Source: an uncultured Porphyromonadaceae bacterium
GTDB taxonomy: Bacteria > Bacteroidota > Bacteroidia > Bacteroidales > Muribaculaceae
Reading direction: 5' to 3'
NCBI GenBank assembly: GCA_902470475.1
Contig: CABRGT010000031.1
Span: 1-21,682, forward strand
Length of the DNA: 21,682 bases
Below, in pieces: positions 1 through 6,642 of this stretch. Below the pieces are notes generated by a model. It was given only the letters and a program-made list of their open reading frames with translations, did no database searches and was not told the origin of the DNA. The position numbers and the translations under genes are program-made. Positions within the stretch are counted from its first letter, which is position 1; each line of letters begins with the position of its first letter.

Positions 1-129
1 CTTACCCTGAGGAGGAGTGAGGAGAAGGCCGTTGCACTTCTTATTGGAATCTTTCCCGTAATAATATATCTCTTTTTGATGATAATTTGGACTTTAATCC
101 GAAATTTATATATGCTGTCCTTTCAGTAA
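1..129 (+). CDS. C-terminal fragment of an unidentified membrane protein
   Basis: The frame starting at base 1 is open for 42 codons and ends at the TAA at 127-129; the other two plus frames hit stops within the first 20 bases. The fragment begins with charged residues (LTLRRSEEKA) and continues into a strongly hydrophobic stretch (residues about 12-32, including LLIGIFPVIIYLFLMIIW) that looks like a last transmembrane helix with a short tail. It faces the tonB operon tail to tail, with the hairpin at 137-170 between them. Only the end is visible, so no family or function can be assigned. It could be chance, but the frame, the hydrophobic pattern and its stop just before a terminator all fit a real gene end. 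Confidence 0.55.
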   Translation, partial: LTLRRSEEKAVALLIGIFPVIIYLFLMIIWTLIRNLYMLSFQ

Positions 130-136
130 TAAAAAT

Positions 137-170
137 AAAGCTGCCGCACCTTGAGGGATGCGGCAGCTTT
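137..170 (-). terminator. Rho-independent terminator of the exbB-tonB operon
   Basis: A perfect 12-bp stem (AAAGCTGCCGCA at 137-148, TGCGGCAGCTTT at 159-170) encloses a 10-nt loop. Read on the minus strand it is followed by a T-rich tract (TTTATTTTTATT) and lies 24 bases past the tonB stop. On the plus strand only TTT follows, so it could help terminate the convergent fragment at 1-129 but fits the minus-strand operon better. Confidence 0.85.
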
Positions 171-194
171 GGAGAGTATGGAATTCAAAAGCGA

Positions 195-1052
195 TTACTG
201 CTGGAGCTTGAAGGTAACGGGAAGAGTGTAAGTAACCTTCACGGGCTGGCCGTTGTTACGGCCGGGCTGCCACTTGGGCATCGACTTCACGAGACGCATG
301 GCCTCCTTGTCGAGTGCGGGATGACGGCCGCGGGCAATCTTCACGTTGACGATCTGACCTGTCTTGTCAACATCGAACTGAACGACTACTCGGCCCTGCA
401 CGCCTTCTTCCGAAGCCTGAGCGGGATAGTTGATATGCTCGCCGAGCCATTTGTACATGGCTGCATCACCGCCGGGGAAAGAGGGCTTCTGCTCTACCAT
501 AGCCATGGTATAAACCTTTTCAGGTTCGGGAGCGGGAGCTTCCTGGACGATCTGCTCACGAACGACCTGCTTATTGAGGTCGTTGGTGCCTTCGGTCACA
601 TCAATAGCACCGATCTGAGCCTCATTCTGAGTTGCCTCTTCCTGAGTCTTGACCTGCTTGGTCTCGTCGAACTGCTCGTCCTCCACCACAAGGATGTCGG
701 TCACACGCTGTTCGTTGGCGACTTCTTCAGGCTGAATGATCTCTTCGGGCTGCTCAATGATGGGCTGCTCTTCGATTTCCTCCTCCTGCATTGCCTCTTC
801 CTGAGCCATAGCCGCCATTTCCTGGTCGATGGCCGCATCGGGTGCTTCCTCCTCACGAGAAGAGAATATACCCTTGATGCTAAGGAAAAGGAGAACGAGG
901 ACAACTGCAAGAACTGAGAGTACAATGATCACTGCACGGGTGTGGCGGTGCGGGGATTGCTTGCGCATCTCATATGCGCCGAATTCCTTGTTTTTGCCTT
1001 CAAAGACTATATCGCGCCACTCTTTTGATGAAAGATCTACATCTTTTGCCAT
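195..1052 (-). CDS. tonB: TonB energy transducer
   Basis: TonB carries proton-motive-force energy from an inner-membrane ExbB/ExbD motor to outer-membrane TonB-dependent receptors, which Bacteroidales use for glycans, siderophores and cobalamin. The 285-residue protein has a short cytoplasmic N-terminus, one transmembrane helix at about 40-58 (VIIVLSVLAVVLVLLFL), a long acidic Glu/Gln/Pro-rich periplasmic linker at about 65-180, and a C-terminal TonB domain at about 190-285 with the typical SFPGGDAAMYKWL opening and a YTLPVTFKL ending. The start is an ATG at 1052, 30 bases after the preceding exbD. It is the last gene of the operon and is followed by the terminator at 137-170. The linker is acidic rather than the Pro-Lys type of E. 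coli TonB. Family assignment is firm; the partner receptors cannot be told from here. Confidence 0.93.
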   Translation of the reverse strand: MAKDVDLSSKEWRDIVFEGKNKEFGAYEMRKQSPHRHTRAVIIVLSVLAVVLVLLFLSIKGIFSSREEEAPDAAIDQEMAAMAQEEAMQEEEIEEQPIIEQPEEIIQPEEVANEQRVTDILVVEDEQFDETKQVKTQEEATQNEAQIGAIDVTEGTNDLNKQVVREQIVQEAPAPEPEKVYTMAMVEQKPSFPGGDAAMYKWLGEHINYPAQASEEGVQGRVVVQFDVDKTGQIVNVKIARGRHPALDKEAMRLVKSMPKWQPGRNNGQPVKVTYTLPVTFKLQQ

Positions 1053-1082
1053 TTTCGTTTTGTACGTTTAACGGTTAATAAA

Positions 1083-1820
1083 TCATTTCGCTCTCACTGT
1101 GGGACGTATAATCTGAGTACCCTGCTGAGCCTGGTAGTGCTCGAGAAGCAGTGTATCGGTGTGCGTGGGAAGCTCGATGCTGTAACGCGAGATCTGGTTG
1201 ATCTGCATTTCATCGAGTGCGTTGATCAGACCTTCGTACGTAGTGTTGGGACCGGGCTTGATCACGACAACGGGACGAGTCTTGAGGGTATCGGCCGCAT
1301 TCTTGCGGGCCTGCTCCTGGAACTGTTCCCTGGTGATTTCCTTGTTCTTCCACTTCGTCTTAAGATCGTCGTACACATTCATCACTTCCTCGTTGCGTTC
1401 ACGCAGAATCTTGCGGATGCCCTGGGGCATCTTGTTCTGGTTGCCGATAAACTGCTCGTGACGGAGGTAGTTGTTGGCAAACGTGGTGTCGGCCACGCCC
1501 TGGTAGTAATAAATGTGGTGAACGGTCTTGCCGGTCTCGGCGTCGACTTTGGGCTTGTCGCCCTCATACTCGGTATCGAGAATCAGGGTGATGGCCTCCG
1601 AAGCCTTGGCCTGCGCCTGCTGCTCCTTCTTCACATCCTCATTGGTCGGAAGCACGATCTGCAGAGTCTGCGACTTGATCATGGTCGTACAGAGCATGAA
1701 GAATGTGATCAGAAGCATGTTCATATCCACCATGGGGGTAAAGTCCACATGGATCTGCATCTTCTTCTGGGCGCCTTTCTTTTTCTTGCCGCCCTTGTCG
1801 GATTGTTCTATCTGAGCCAT
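1083..1820 (-). CDS. exbD: ExbD/TolR-family biopolymer transport protein (second copy)
   Basis: ExbD is the single-pass partner of ExbB in the proton-driven motor that powers TonB. This 245-residue copy has a Lys-rich cytoplasmic N-terminus (KGGKKKKGAQKK), one transmembrane helix at about 25-47 with the family's protonatable Asp (Asp32 in FTPMVDMNMLLITFFML), then a periplasmic domain of about 195 residues. That domain is much longer than in E. coli ExbD (141 residues in total), as is usual for Bacteroidetes ExbD. It lies 12 bases after the other exbD and 30 before tonB, all in one operon. The two ExbDs differ clearly outside the transmembrane core, so the motor may contain both, or each may be used under different conditions; that is inference. 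Confidence 0.9.
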   Translation of the reverse strand: MAQIEQSDKGGKKKKGAQKKMQIHVDFTPMVDMNMLLITFFMLCTTMIKSQTLQIVLPTNEDVKKEQQAQAKASEAITLILDTEYEGDKPKVDAETGKTVHHIYYYQGVADTTFANNYLRHEQFIGNQNKMPQGIRKILRERNEEVMNVYDDLKTKWKNKEITREQFQEQARKNAADTLKTRPVVVIKPGPNTTYEGLINALDEMQINQISRYSIELPTHTDTLLLEHYQAQQGTQIIRPTVRAK

Positions 1821-1832
1821 ACGGGTTTACCT

Positions 1833-2648
1833 TTAATTAGTGGGTTCATCTTCGGATTTAAGCGCAGTCATGAGACTGAACTTGTTGAGCTTCATAGTCT
1901 GGAGGTTGTCGAACACCTGCTGCACGGTAGTGAAGGGGGTGTCCTTGTCGGCCTTGACTGCGATACCCTGGCCCTCGCGCATGAGGGCAGCGTAGAGGTT
2001 ATGCAGATTGGCAGCGTCCTCCGGATTAGTCAGATTAGAGAGCTGTTCGCGGTTGATGTCGCAGGCAACGTCATAGATTGCCCTGAGCCAGACCTGGAAA
2101 TCGTTGAGCTGACCGTCGCGGTTCTTGTTACCGTTGATAGGTATGCCGACCATCGGGTTGGTCATGTCGCCCTGGAATTTGTCGCGGTCTGTCACCGACA
2201 TGCTCAGATATTGCGGCAGAGCACTGAACGGAACACCGAACATATTGATCTTGCCGAATTCAGCTATCTGCTGGGGAGTGAGGGTGACGGGATTGTTCTT
2301 GTGCAAATCGTTGTAAATCGACAGAGCCTTGTGGAGCATCATCACGCGAACTTTTTCGCTTGAGTATGTCGAGTCGGCGTCGCCGGTGAACGAGATGAAG
2401 ATTTTACCTTCCGCAGCGGTGGGATCCTGCATCTTGCCTGACTTGTCGGCCGAAGATATGAGCACCGTAACAAGATTGTTGACGGGGACTTTTTCCTCGG
2501 ATACCGACGACGGAGTATAAACGATGGTCGGCTCCTTCTGCAGGAAGGTTGAAGTCAACATGAAGAAAGTAAGCAAAAGAACGGTCACGTCACTCATCGC
2601 GGTCATGTCGATGAGGGTACTCTTTCTTTTAATTTTTACTTTTCCCAT
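1833..2648 (-). CDS. exbD: ExbD/TolR-family biopolymer transport protein (first copy)
   Basis: This is the first of two adjacent ExbD homologues (271 residues). The N-terminus (MGKVKIKRKSTLIDMTAMSD) is basic, followed by a transmembrane helix at about 13-34 carrying the conserved proton-path Asp (Asp20 in MSDVTVLLLTFFML). The remaining 235 or so residues are predicted periplasmic and resemble the other copy only loosely. The start is ATG at 2648, 42 bases after exbB; its end is 12 bases from the next exbD. Context (exbB upstream, exbD and tonB downstream) fixes the role in TonB energisation. The large periplasmic domain has no motif I can name. Confidence 0.9.
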   Translation of the reverse strand: MGKVKIKRKSTLIDMTAMSDVTVLLLTFFMLTSTFLQKEPTIVYTPSSVSEEKVPVNNLVTVLISSADKSGKMQDPTAAEGKIFISFTGDADSTYSSEKVRVMMLHKALSIYNDLHKNNPVTLTPQQIAEFGKINMFGVPFSALPQYLSMSVTDRDKFQGDMTNPMVGIPINGNKNRDGQLNDFQVWLRAIYDVACDINREQLSNLTNPEDAANLHNLYAALMREGQGIAVKADKDTPFTTVQQVFDNLQTMKLNKFSLMTALKSEDEPTN

Positions 2649-2690
2649 ATTTACCTTTTATTAACTTGTGAATATTTCGGTAAACCGGGA

Positions 2691-3521
2691 TTAGTGAGTA
2701 GCGGCGAATGTCTGAACGATTGAGAAACCGATTTCGTCGATAGCGTAGGTCAGGTTGTCGATCTTGTTGGTGTAGAAGTTATACGAGATAACGGCGAAAG
2801 CACCGGTTGCGATACCGAAGGCGGTGTTGATAAGTGCCTCCGAAATACCGGTCGACAGTTCGGTCGAGTCAGGAGCGCCCGACTGAGCGAGAGCCTGGAA
2901 CGACTTGATCATACCCATCACAGTACCGAGCAGACCGACGAGAGTACCGAGGGTGGTGAGAGTAGCCACGATCGGGAGGTTCTGCTGCAGAGCGGGCATC
3001 TCGAGAGCGGTAGCTTCTTCAACTTCCTTCTGGAGAGTGGCGATCTTCTGCTCTTTGGTCAGGACGGTGTTCTCATCCATTTCCTTGTAACGTACGAGGG
3101 CAGCCGATACGACAGCGGCAACCGAACCCTTCTGGGCCTTGCAGAGCTTCTGGGCGCCTTCGATGTCGTTCTTGACGAGGCAAGCCTTTACATTGGCAAC
3201 GAACTTGGCGATGCTGCCTTTGCCCTTGGCGGAGCTGAGGGCGAACCAGCGCTCAACCGAGATCACGATAACGGTAAGGAAGAGAGTCTGGAGGATAGGC
3301 ACGATGAAGCCACCCTTGTAGACAGTACCCCAGAGGTTCTTGGGATGACCATCTTCGAAGTGCATGTCGTTACCGAACCAGAAGATGAAGAGCAGTACGC
3401 ACACGATAGCGCAGACAAGGATTACCCATGATGCGTTCTTGATACCGGGGGCGTTCTTCTTTTGGGGTTTGTTCTTTGCGACGGGTTTACCCATCGGAGC
3501 TGTAGGCTTTTGAGCTTCCAT
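2691..3521 (-). CDS. exbB: ExbB (MotA/TolQ/ExbB proton channel)
   Basis: ExbB is the multi-pass subunit of the inner-membrane proton channel that energises TonB. I place the start at the ATG at 3521 (MEAQKPTAPMGK, 276 residues); a TTG nine bases upstream would add three residues but is less likely. Predicted membrane segments lie at about 30-50 (SWVILVCAIVCVLLFIFWF), 72-92 (FIVPILQTLFLTVIVISVER), 182-206 (LPIVATLTTLGTLVGLLGTV) and 230-250 (INTAFGIATGAFAVISYNF). The last two carry the small-residue and Thr-rich pattern of the MotA/TolQ/ExbB domain. An N-terminal extension with an extra helix is common in Bacteroidetes ExbB. It is the first gene of the operon and sits behind an unusually long, structured leader (3522-3690). 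The upstream region is A-rich, with no Shine-Dalgarno sequence. Confidence 0.92.
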   Translation of the reverse strand: MEAQKPTAPMGKPVAKNKPQKKNAPGIKNASWVILVCAIVCVLLFIFWFGNDMHFEDGHPKNLWGTVYKGGFIVPILQTLFLTVIVISVERWFALSSAKGKGSIAKFVANVKACLVKNDIEGAQKLCKAQKGSVAAVVSAALVRYKEMDENTVLTKEQKIATLQKEVEEATALEMPALQQNLPIVATLTTLGTLVGLLGTVMGMIKSFQALAQSGAPDSTELSTGISEALINTAFGIATGAFAVISYNFYTNKIDNLTYAIDEIGFSIVQTFAATH

Positions 3522-3577
3522 TTTTAACAATACTTTTTTTTGTGAATTATTAATTGGTATTTGTTTATAAAGTTATT

Positions 3578-3603
3578 TTAAGTCAAGATTTAAGTCTTAA
3601 GTC
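3578..3603 (-). repeat. Three GACTTAA heptamers in the exbB leader
   Basis: On the minus strand GACTTAA occurs at 3603-3597, 3596-3590 (directly adjacent) and 3584-3578. The cluster lies between the GC-rich leader element (3602-3691) and the exbB start, inside the predicted 5' untranslated region. It could be an RNA- or DNA-binding array or a chance effect in AT-rich sequence. I know of no regulator with this site. Confidence 0.4.
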
Positions 3604-3691
3604 AGGTTAGTTTTTCATGAATCCTCGTTAGTCGCCCCCGCCTCTGCAAGGGTCCTACGGCTATCCCTTCGGCCGACTTTCTCAAATTCAT
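3602..3691 (-). ncRNA. Candidate structured leader RNA of the exbB operon
   Basis: This GC-rich 90-nt block sits in AT-rich intergenic DNA and begins at the predicted transcription start of the exbB operon. As minus-strand RNA, three helices nest: AUGAAU (3691-3686) with AUUCAU (3622-3617), extendable by two G-U pairs; AGUCG (3678-3674) with CGACU (3634-3630); and AAGGG (3669-3665) with CCCUU (3652-3648), closing a 12-nt loop AUAGCCGUAGGA. The asymmetric internal segment after the CCCUU strand (GCAGAGGCGGGGG) is purine-rich. It does not match any riboswitch class I can recall. Regulation of TonB energisation through a leader is inference. The same bases also read as a short ORF, listed separately. 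Confidence 0.4.
3602..3691 (-). CDS. Possible leaderless 29-codon micro-ORF
   Basis: An ATG at 3691, four bases past the -7 element TAAATTTG, opens a 29-codon frame (start MNLRKSAEGIAVGPLQRRGR) that stops with TGA at 3604-3602. The predicted peptide is basic and has no membrane segment. If the promoter at 3696-3726 is real, transcription would begin at or next to this ATG, giving a leaderless leader peptide. The GC-rich composition could equally reflect a structured RNA. I do not recognise the peptide, and length alone gives no support for coding. Confidence 0.25.
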   Translation of the reverse strand: MNLRKSAEGIAVGPLQRRGRLTRIHEKLT

Positions 3692-3695
3692 CACG

Positions 3696-3726
3696 CAAAT
3701 TTAACCCTAAATTTTAAACCTGCAAA
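3696..3726 (-). promoter_or_regulatory. Promoter of the exbB operon
   Basis: On the minus strand TTTG (3726-3723), a 19-bp spacer and TAAATTTG (3703-3696) match the Bacteroidetes primary sigma consensus TTTG-N19-TAnnTTTG exactly. Transcription should start near 3691-3689, giving a leader of about 165-170 nt before the exbB ATG. Confidence 0.75.
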
Positions 3727-3805
3727 ACATTTATGATATTTTTTTGCCATCGGGCTGCCGAATATTAATTTTTTCAGGCGCGGGGTGGCTTTTTTATTTA
3801 AAATA

Positions 3806-3836
3806 TCTGTATTTACTAAAAATATTATTACATTTG
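3806..3836 (+). promoter_or_regulatory. Promoter of nadE
   Basis: TCTG (3806-3809), one mismatch from TTTG, a 19-bp spacer and TACATTTG (3829-3836) fit the Bacteroidetes consensus. The expected start is near 3841, about 30 nt ahead of the nadE ATG. The AT-rich stretch between this promoter and the exbB one (3727-3805) holds only a weak hairpin, GCCATC (3746-3751) with GGTGGC (3784-3789), followed by T6. Confidence 0.65.
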
Positions 3837-3871
3837 CAGCCTGCAATCCACACATTATAATATTCTGATAT

Positions 3872-5806
3872 ATGGTAAATGGATTTTTCCGGGTCGCGTC
3901 GTGCGTCCCGACGGTGAGCATCGCCGACCCCGACCGCAATATCGCAGCCATAGGCGAATGCCTTGATTCAGCCTCGCGCCGCGGAGCGGCCATAGCAGTC
4001 TTCCCGGAACTTTCGGTGACGGCATACACATGCGCCGACCTGTTTCACAGTTCCACCTTATATAATACGGCGCTCGATGCACTCCGGCGCCTTCTGGAGA
4101 GCTACAGCCCGGAGTGGCCGACCGCATTCATAGGGATGCCGGTGATGCGGCGAGGCAAACTGTATAACTGCGCCGTAGTCATCGACGGCGGTCGCATCAT
4201 TGCCGCCGTGCCAAAGACATTTCTGCCATCATACAACGAGTTCTACGAGAAGCGGTGGTTCTCGCCCGCTCCGGCACAGTGCGGACTGACGGTCGAACTG
4301 CTCGGCCGGGAGATTCCGTTCGGCACGGATATCATCATCCGCAAGAATGGCGTGGCTGTCGGAGCCGAGATATGCGAGGATCTGTGGGCGCCCGTGCCGC
4401 CGTCGACTTTTGCGGCCCTGGCCGGCGCCCAGGTCATCGTCAACCTCTCGGCCAGCGACGATGTTGTCGGAAAATTCGACTATCTGCAATCACTCGTCGC
4501 GCAGCAGAGCGCACGCGCATTGTGCGCCTACGTATACTCGTCGGCCGGCTACGGCGAATCGTCGACCGACCTGGTGTTCCAGGGCAAGTCGATCATCGCT
4601 GAAAACGGCCGTATCGACGCGAGCCGCTGCCTGAAGAACCAGAACAAGGAAGCCGTGACGCTGTACGACGTAAACATATCCGCCCTCGAGCACGACCGCA
4701 TACACATGCGTACATGGGGCGATGCCGTGGACCGTGCCGGAGTCGAAGCGACCTATCGGTTTGTCGAGACGGCCGACTCGAACACCCGGGCGGAAGGAAA
4801 CCTGTTCAAAGTAGATCCGCATCCTTTTGTCCCGTCGGGCGGCGCCGAGCTGGCCGCACGCTGCGAGGAAATCCTGTCGATACAATGCGCCGGCCTGCGG
4901 CGACGTCTCGACGCAACCCACTGCGGACGTCTCGTGGTAGGCATTTCGGGAGGGCTGGACTCGACACTCGCCCTGCTGGTGGCGGTGCGCACCCTCGACG
5001 CAATGGGACTCGACCGCAGCGGCATAACCGGCGTGACGATGCCGGGATTCGGCACCACAGACCGCACCCACGACAACGCCGTGGCCCTGATGAAGGCGCT
5101 CGGCGTCACCATCCGGCAGATATCCATAGTCATGGCTGTCAACCAGCACTTCGCCGACATAGGCCATGACCCGGCCGTTCACGACGTGACGTACGAAAAC
5201 TCGCAGGCACGCCAGCGCACCCTGCTGCTGATGGACATAGCCAACCAGACAGGCGGCCTTGTTCTCGGCACGGGCGACCTGTCGGAACTCGCGCTTGGCT
5301 GGGCCACCTACAACGGCGACCACATGTCGATGTACGGCGTCAACTCCGGGGTGCCAAAGACTCTCGTGCAGCACCTTGTGCGATATTTCGCCACTGAAGC
5401 AGCCGACAAGAACGTGGCCGACATATTGCTCGACATTCTCGACACACCCATCTCTCCCGAGCTAATACCAGCCGACGACGAGGGCAACATCACACAGAAG
5501 ACCGAAGACCTCGTCGGCCCCTACGAGCTACACGATTTCTTCCTGTACAACATGCTGCGCCACGGCTACACGCCGCGCACCATCTACGAGCTGGCGCTGA
5601 TCGCCTTCGACGGAAAGTACGAAGCCTCGACCATCAGCCACTGGCTCCGCACTTTCGTGCGCCGGTTCTTCGCGCAACAGTTCAAGCGCTCATGCCTCCC
5701 CGACGGTCCCAAGGTGGGCAGCATCACCCTGTCGCCGCGCGGCGACTGGCGCATGCCATCCGACGCCGACGCCTCTGCATGGCTCAGCGAATGTGACCGG
5801 CTATGA
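3872..5806 (+). CDS. nadE: Glutamine-dependent NAD+ synthetase
   Basis: This enzyme catalyses the last step of NAD+ synthesis: ATP-dependent amidation of deamido-NAD+, with ammonia from glutamine. The 644-residue protein is the two-domain form. The N-terminal nitrilase-type glutaminase (about 1-280) shows the catalytic triad Glu46 (VFPELSVTAY), Lys115 (VPKTF) and Cys168 (GAEICEDLW). The C-terminal synthetase domain has the ATP-binding loop SGGLDST at 359-365 and the GTGDLSELALGW segment further on. Length is near the usual size of glutamine-dependent NadE. ATG 3872 gives a complete nitrilase fold start (FRVASCVPTVSIADP), with a promoter about 35 bases upstream. It is transcribed divergently from the exbB operon and probably alone; sodB follows after a 129-base gap. 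Confidence 0.96.
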   Translation: MVNGFFRVASCVPTVSIADPDRNIAAIGECLDSASRRGAAIAVFPELSVTAYTCADLFHSSTLYNTALDALRRLLESYSPEWPTAFIGMPVMRRGKLYNCAVVIDGGRIIAAVPKTFLPSYNEFYEKRWFSPAPAQCGLTVELLGREIPFGTDIIIRKNGVAVGAEICEDLWAPVPPSTFAALAGAQVIVNLSASDDVVGKFDYLQSLVAQQSARALCAYVYSSAGYGESSTDLVFQGKSIIAENGRIDASRCLKNQNKEAVTLYDVNISALEHDRIHMRTWGDAVDRAGVEATYRFVETADSNTRAEGNLFKVDPHPFVPSGGAELAARCEEILSIQCAGLRRRLDATHCGRLVVGISGGLDSTLALLVAVRTLDAMGLDRSGITGVTMPGFGTTDRTHDNAVALMKALGVTIRQISIVMAVNQHFADIGHDPAVHDVTYENSQARQRTLLLMDIANQTGGLVLGTGDLSELALGWATYNGDHMSMYGVNSGVPKTLVQHLVRYFATEAADKNVADILLDILDTPISPELIPADDEGNITQKTEDLVGPYELHDFFLYNMLRHGYTPRTIYELALIAFDGKYEASTISHWLRTFVRRFFAQQFKRSCLPDGPKVGSITLSPRGDWRMPSDADASAWLSECDRL

Positions 5807-5888
5807 GGCCGCGGCGCGACGCGTGATACGTGCCGCGAAATATGTCAAAAAAGCAAAGGACAGGGACGGGTTGAACTTTTTCAGACAG

Positions 5889-5930
5889 CAGACGTTTTAT
5901 GAGTAACATTTAACTCTAACAAAACGTCTG
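5889..5930 (+). promoter_or_regulatory. Inverted repeat immediately upstream of sodB
   Basis: Perfect 10-bp arms CAGACGTTTT (5889-5898) and AAAACGTCTG (5921-5930) flank an inner dyad GAGT/ACTC (5901-5904, 5913-5916). The right arm ends five bases before the sodB ATG. It could be an operator or, in RNA, a hairpin controlling translation initiation. No T-run follows, so it is not an ordinary terminator for nadE. I could not find a clear TAnnTTTG promoter in the 129-base gap 5807-5935, so whether the repeat is transcribed is unknown. Confidence 0.55.
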
Positions 5931-5935
5931 CCGAC

Positions 5936-6511
5936 ATGAAATACGTACAACCTGACCTACCTTACAGCCGCGACGCGCTGGCACCTGCCATCAGCGCCGA
6001 GACCATCGATTTCCACTACGGTAAGCACGAAAAGGCATACATCGACAACCTCAACCGTCTTATCAAGGGAACCGAATACGATGACATGGATCTGGAAGAG
6101 ATTATCACGTCGTCGAAAGGCCCGCTGTTCAACAACGCATCGCAGGCCTGGAACCATATTTTTTACTTCTTCACTTTCTCCCCCGACGGCTCACGCGAGC
6201 CTTCCGGCGAACTTCGCCGCGCCATCGACCGCGACTTCGGTTCGTTAGAGAAATTCAAAGAAGCGTTCGTGGAAGCCGGTGTAGGCCTGTTCGGCTCCGG
6301 ATGGGTATGGCTGTCACGCGACAACGACGGAAAACTCGTCATAACACAAGGCCCCAACGCATCGAATCCCCTCACCGAAGGGCTTACCCCGCTGCTGACT
6401 TTCGATGTGTGGGAGCATGCCTATTATCTCGATTATCAGAACAGACGCGCCGACGCCCTCAAAGCCCTGTGGGACATTGTGGACTGGGACGTTGTCGAAG
6501 GAAGATATTAA
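5936..6511 (+). CDS. sodB: Iron-type superoxide dismutase
   Basis: The enzyme converts superoxide to hydrogen peroxide and oxygen in the cytoplasm; there is no signal peptide. The 191-residue protein matches E. coli SodB with a one-residue offset: metal ligands His27 (FHYGKH), His74 (WNHIFYF), Asp157 and His161 (DVWEHAYYLDYQNRR). Gln70 in NNASQAWNH is at the position where Fe enzymes carry the active-site Gln, so I call it Fe-type. Enzymes of this phylum can be cambialistic (Fe or Mn), which sequence alone cannot exclude. The gene is probably monocistronic, with a dyad just upstream and a terminator downstream. The stop codon lies inside a 14-bp tandem duplication. Confidence 0.96.
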   Translation: MKYVQPDLPYSRDALAPAISAETIDFHYGKHEKAYIDNLNRLIKGTEYDDMDLEEIITSSKGPLFNNASQAWNHIFYFFTFSPDGSREPSGELRRAIDRDFGSLEKFKEAFVEAGVGLFGSGWVWLSRDNDGKLVITQGPNASNPLTEGLTPLLTFDVWEHAYYLDYQNRRADALKALWDIVDWDVVEGRY

Positions 6512-6529
6512 TCCAAAGATATTAATCCA
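6502..6529 (+). repeat. 14-bp tandem duplication across the sodB stop codon
   Basis: AAGATATTAATCCA occurs twice in direct succession (6502-6515 and 6516-6529). The first copy contains the sodB stop TAA (6509-6511). It looks like a replication-slippage duplication with no effect on the protein. Confidence 0.9.
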
Positions 6530-6554
6530 AGGACCAATAGCACTTAACTTAAGC

Positions 6555-6623
6555 ATAATGTGATGAATGGGAAGGGAGGTACTCGTGAGAGCGCCTCTTT
6601 TTCTTACCCGTTCATCACATTAT
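6555..6623 (+). repeat. 17-bp inverted repeat framing the sodB terminator
   Basis: Left arm 6555-6571 and right arm 6607-6623 pair over 17 positions, with one T-G position (6568/6610). As plus-strand RNA that is a U-G wobble; as minus-strand RNA it is an A-C mismatch, which favours a plus-strand function. The element encloses a second hairpin (6574-6600). It sits between the convergent sodB and tolC-like genes and might also stop minus-strand transcription, although no T-run follows on that side. Confidence 0.7.
6574..6605 (+). terminator. Rho-independent terminator of sodB
   Basis: The arms 6576-6584 (GAGGTACTC) and 6589-6597 (GAGCGCCTC) pair with one wobble and one mismatch, closing a GTGA (GNRA-type) tetraloop at 6585-6588, and are followed by TTTTTCTT (6598-6605). 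Two more wobble pairs can extend the base. It lies about 65 bases past the sodB stop, inside the larger inverted repeat. Confidence 0.7.
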
Positions 6624-6642
6624 CACGGCAGCGCACGCTATG

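Noticed and set aside
1137..2363. 408-codon plus-strand open frame opposite both exbD genes
   Set aside because: It is antisense to two clear ExbD genes, crosses their boundary, has no recognisable family features and reflects codon bias of the opposite strand.
3746..3795. Possible plus-strand terminator (GCCATC with GGTGGC, then T6) upstream of nadE
   Set aside because: The stem is 6 bp with a wobble across a 32-nt loop, and no plus-strand gene precedes it; it is too weak to call.
4490..5374. 294-codon minus-strand open frame inside nadE
   Set aside because: NadE is intact with all catalytic residues; the antisense frame is rich in His/Arg/Val as expected for a GC-rich shadow frame.
5808..5840. 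GC-rich imperfect dyad (CGCGGC and GCCGCG) after nadE as a terminator
   Set aside because: Only about 6 bp pair and no T-run follows; it may be chance in GC-rich sequence.
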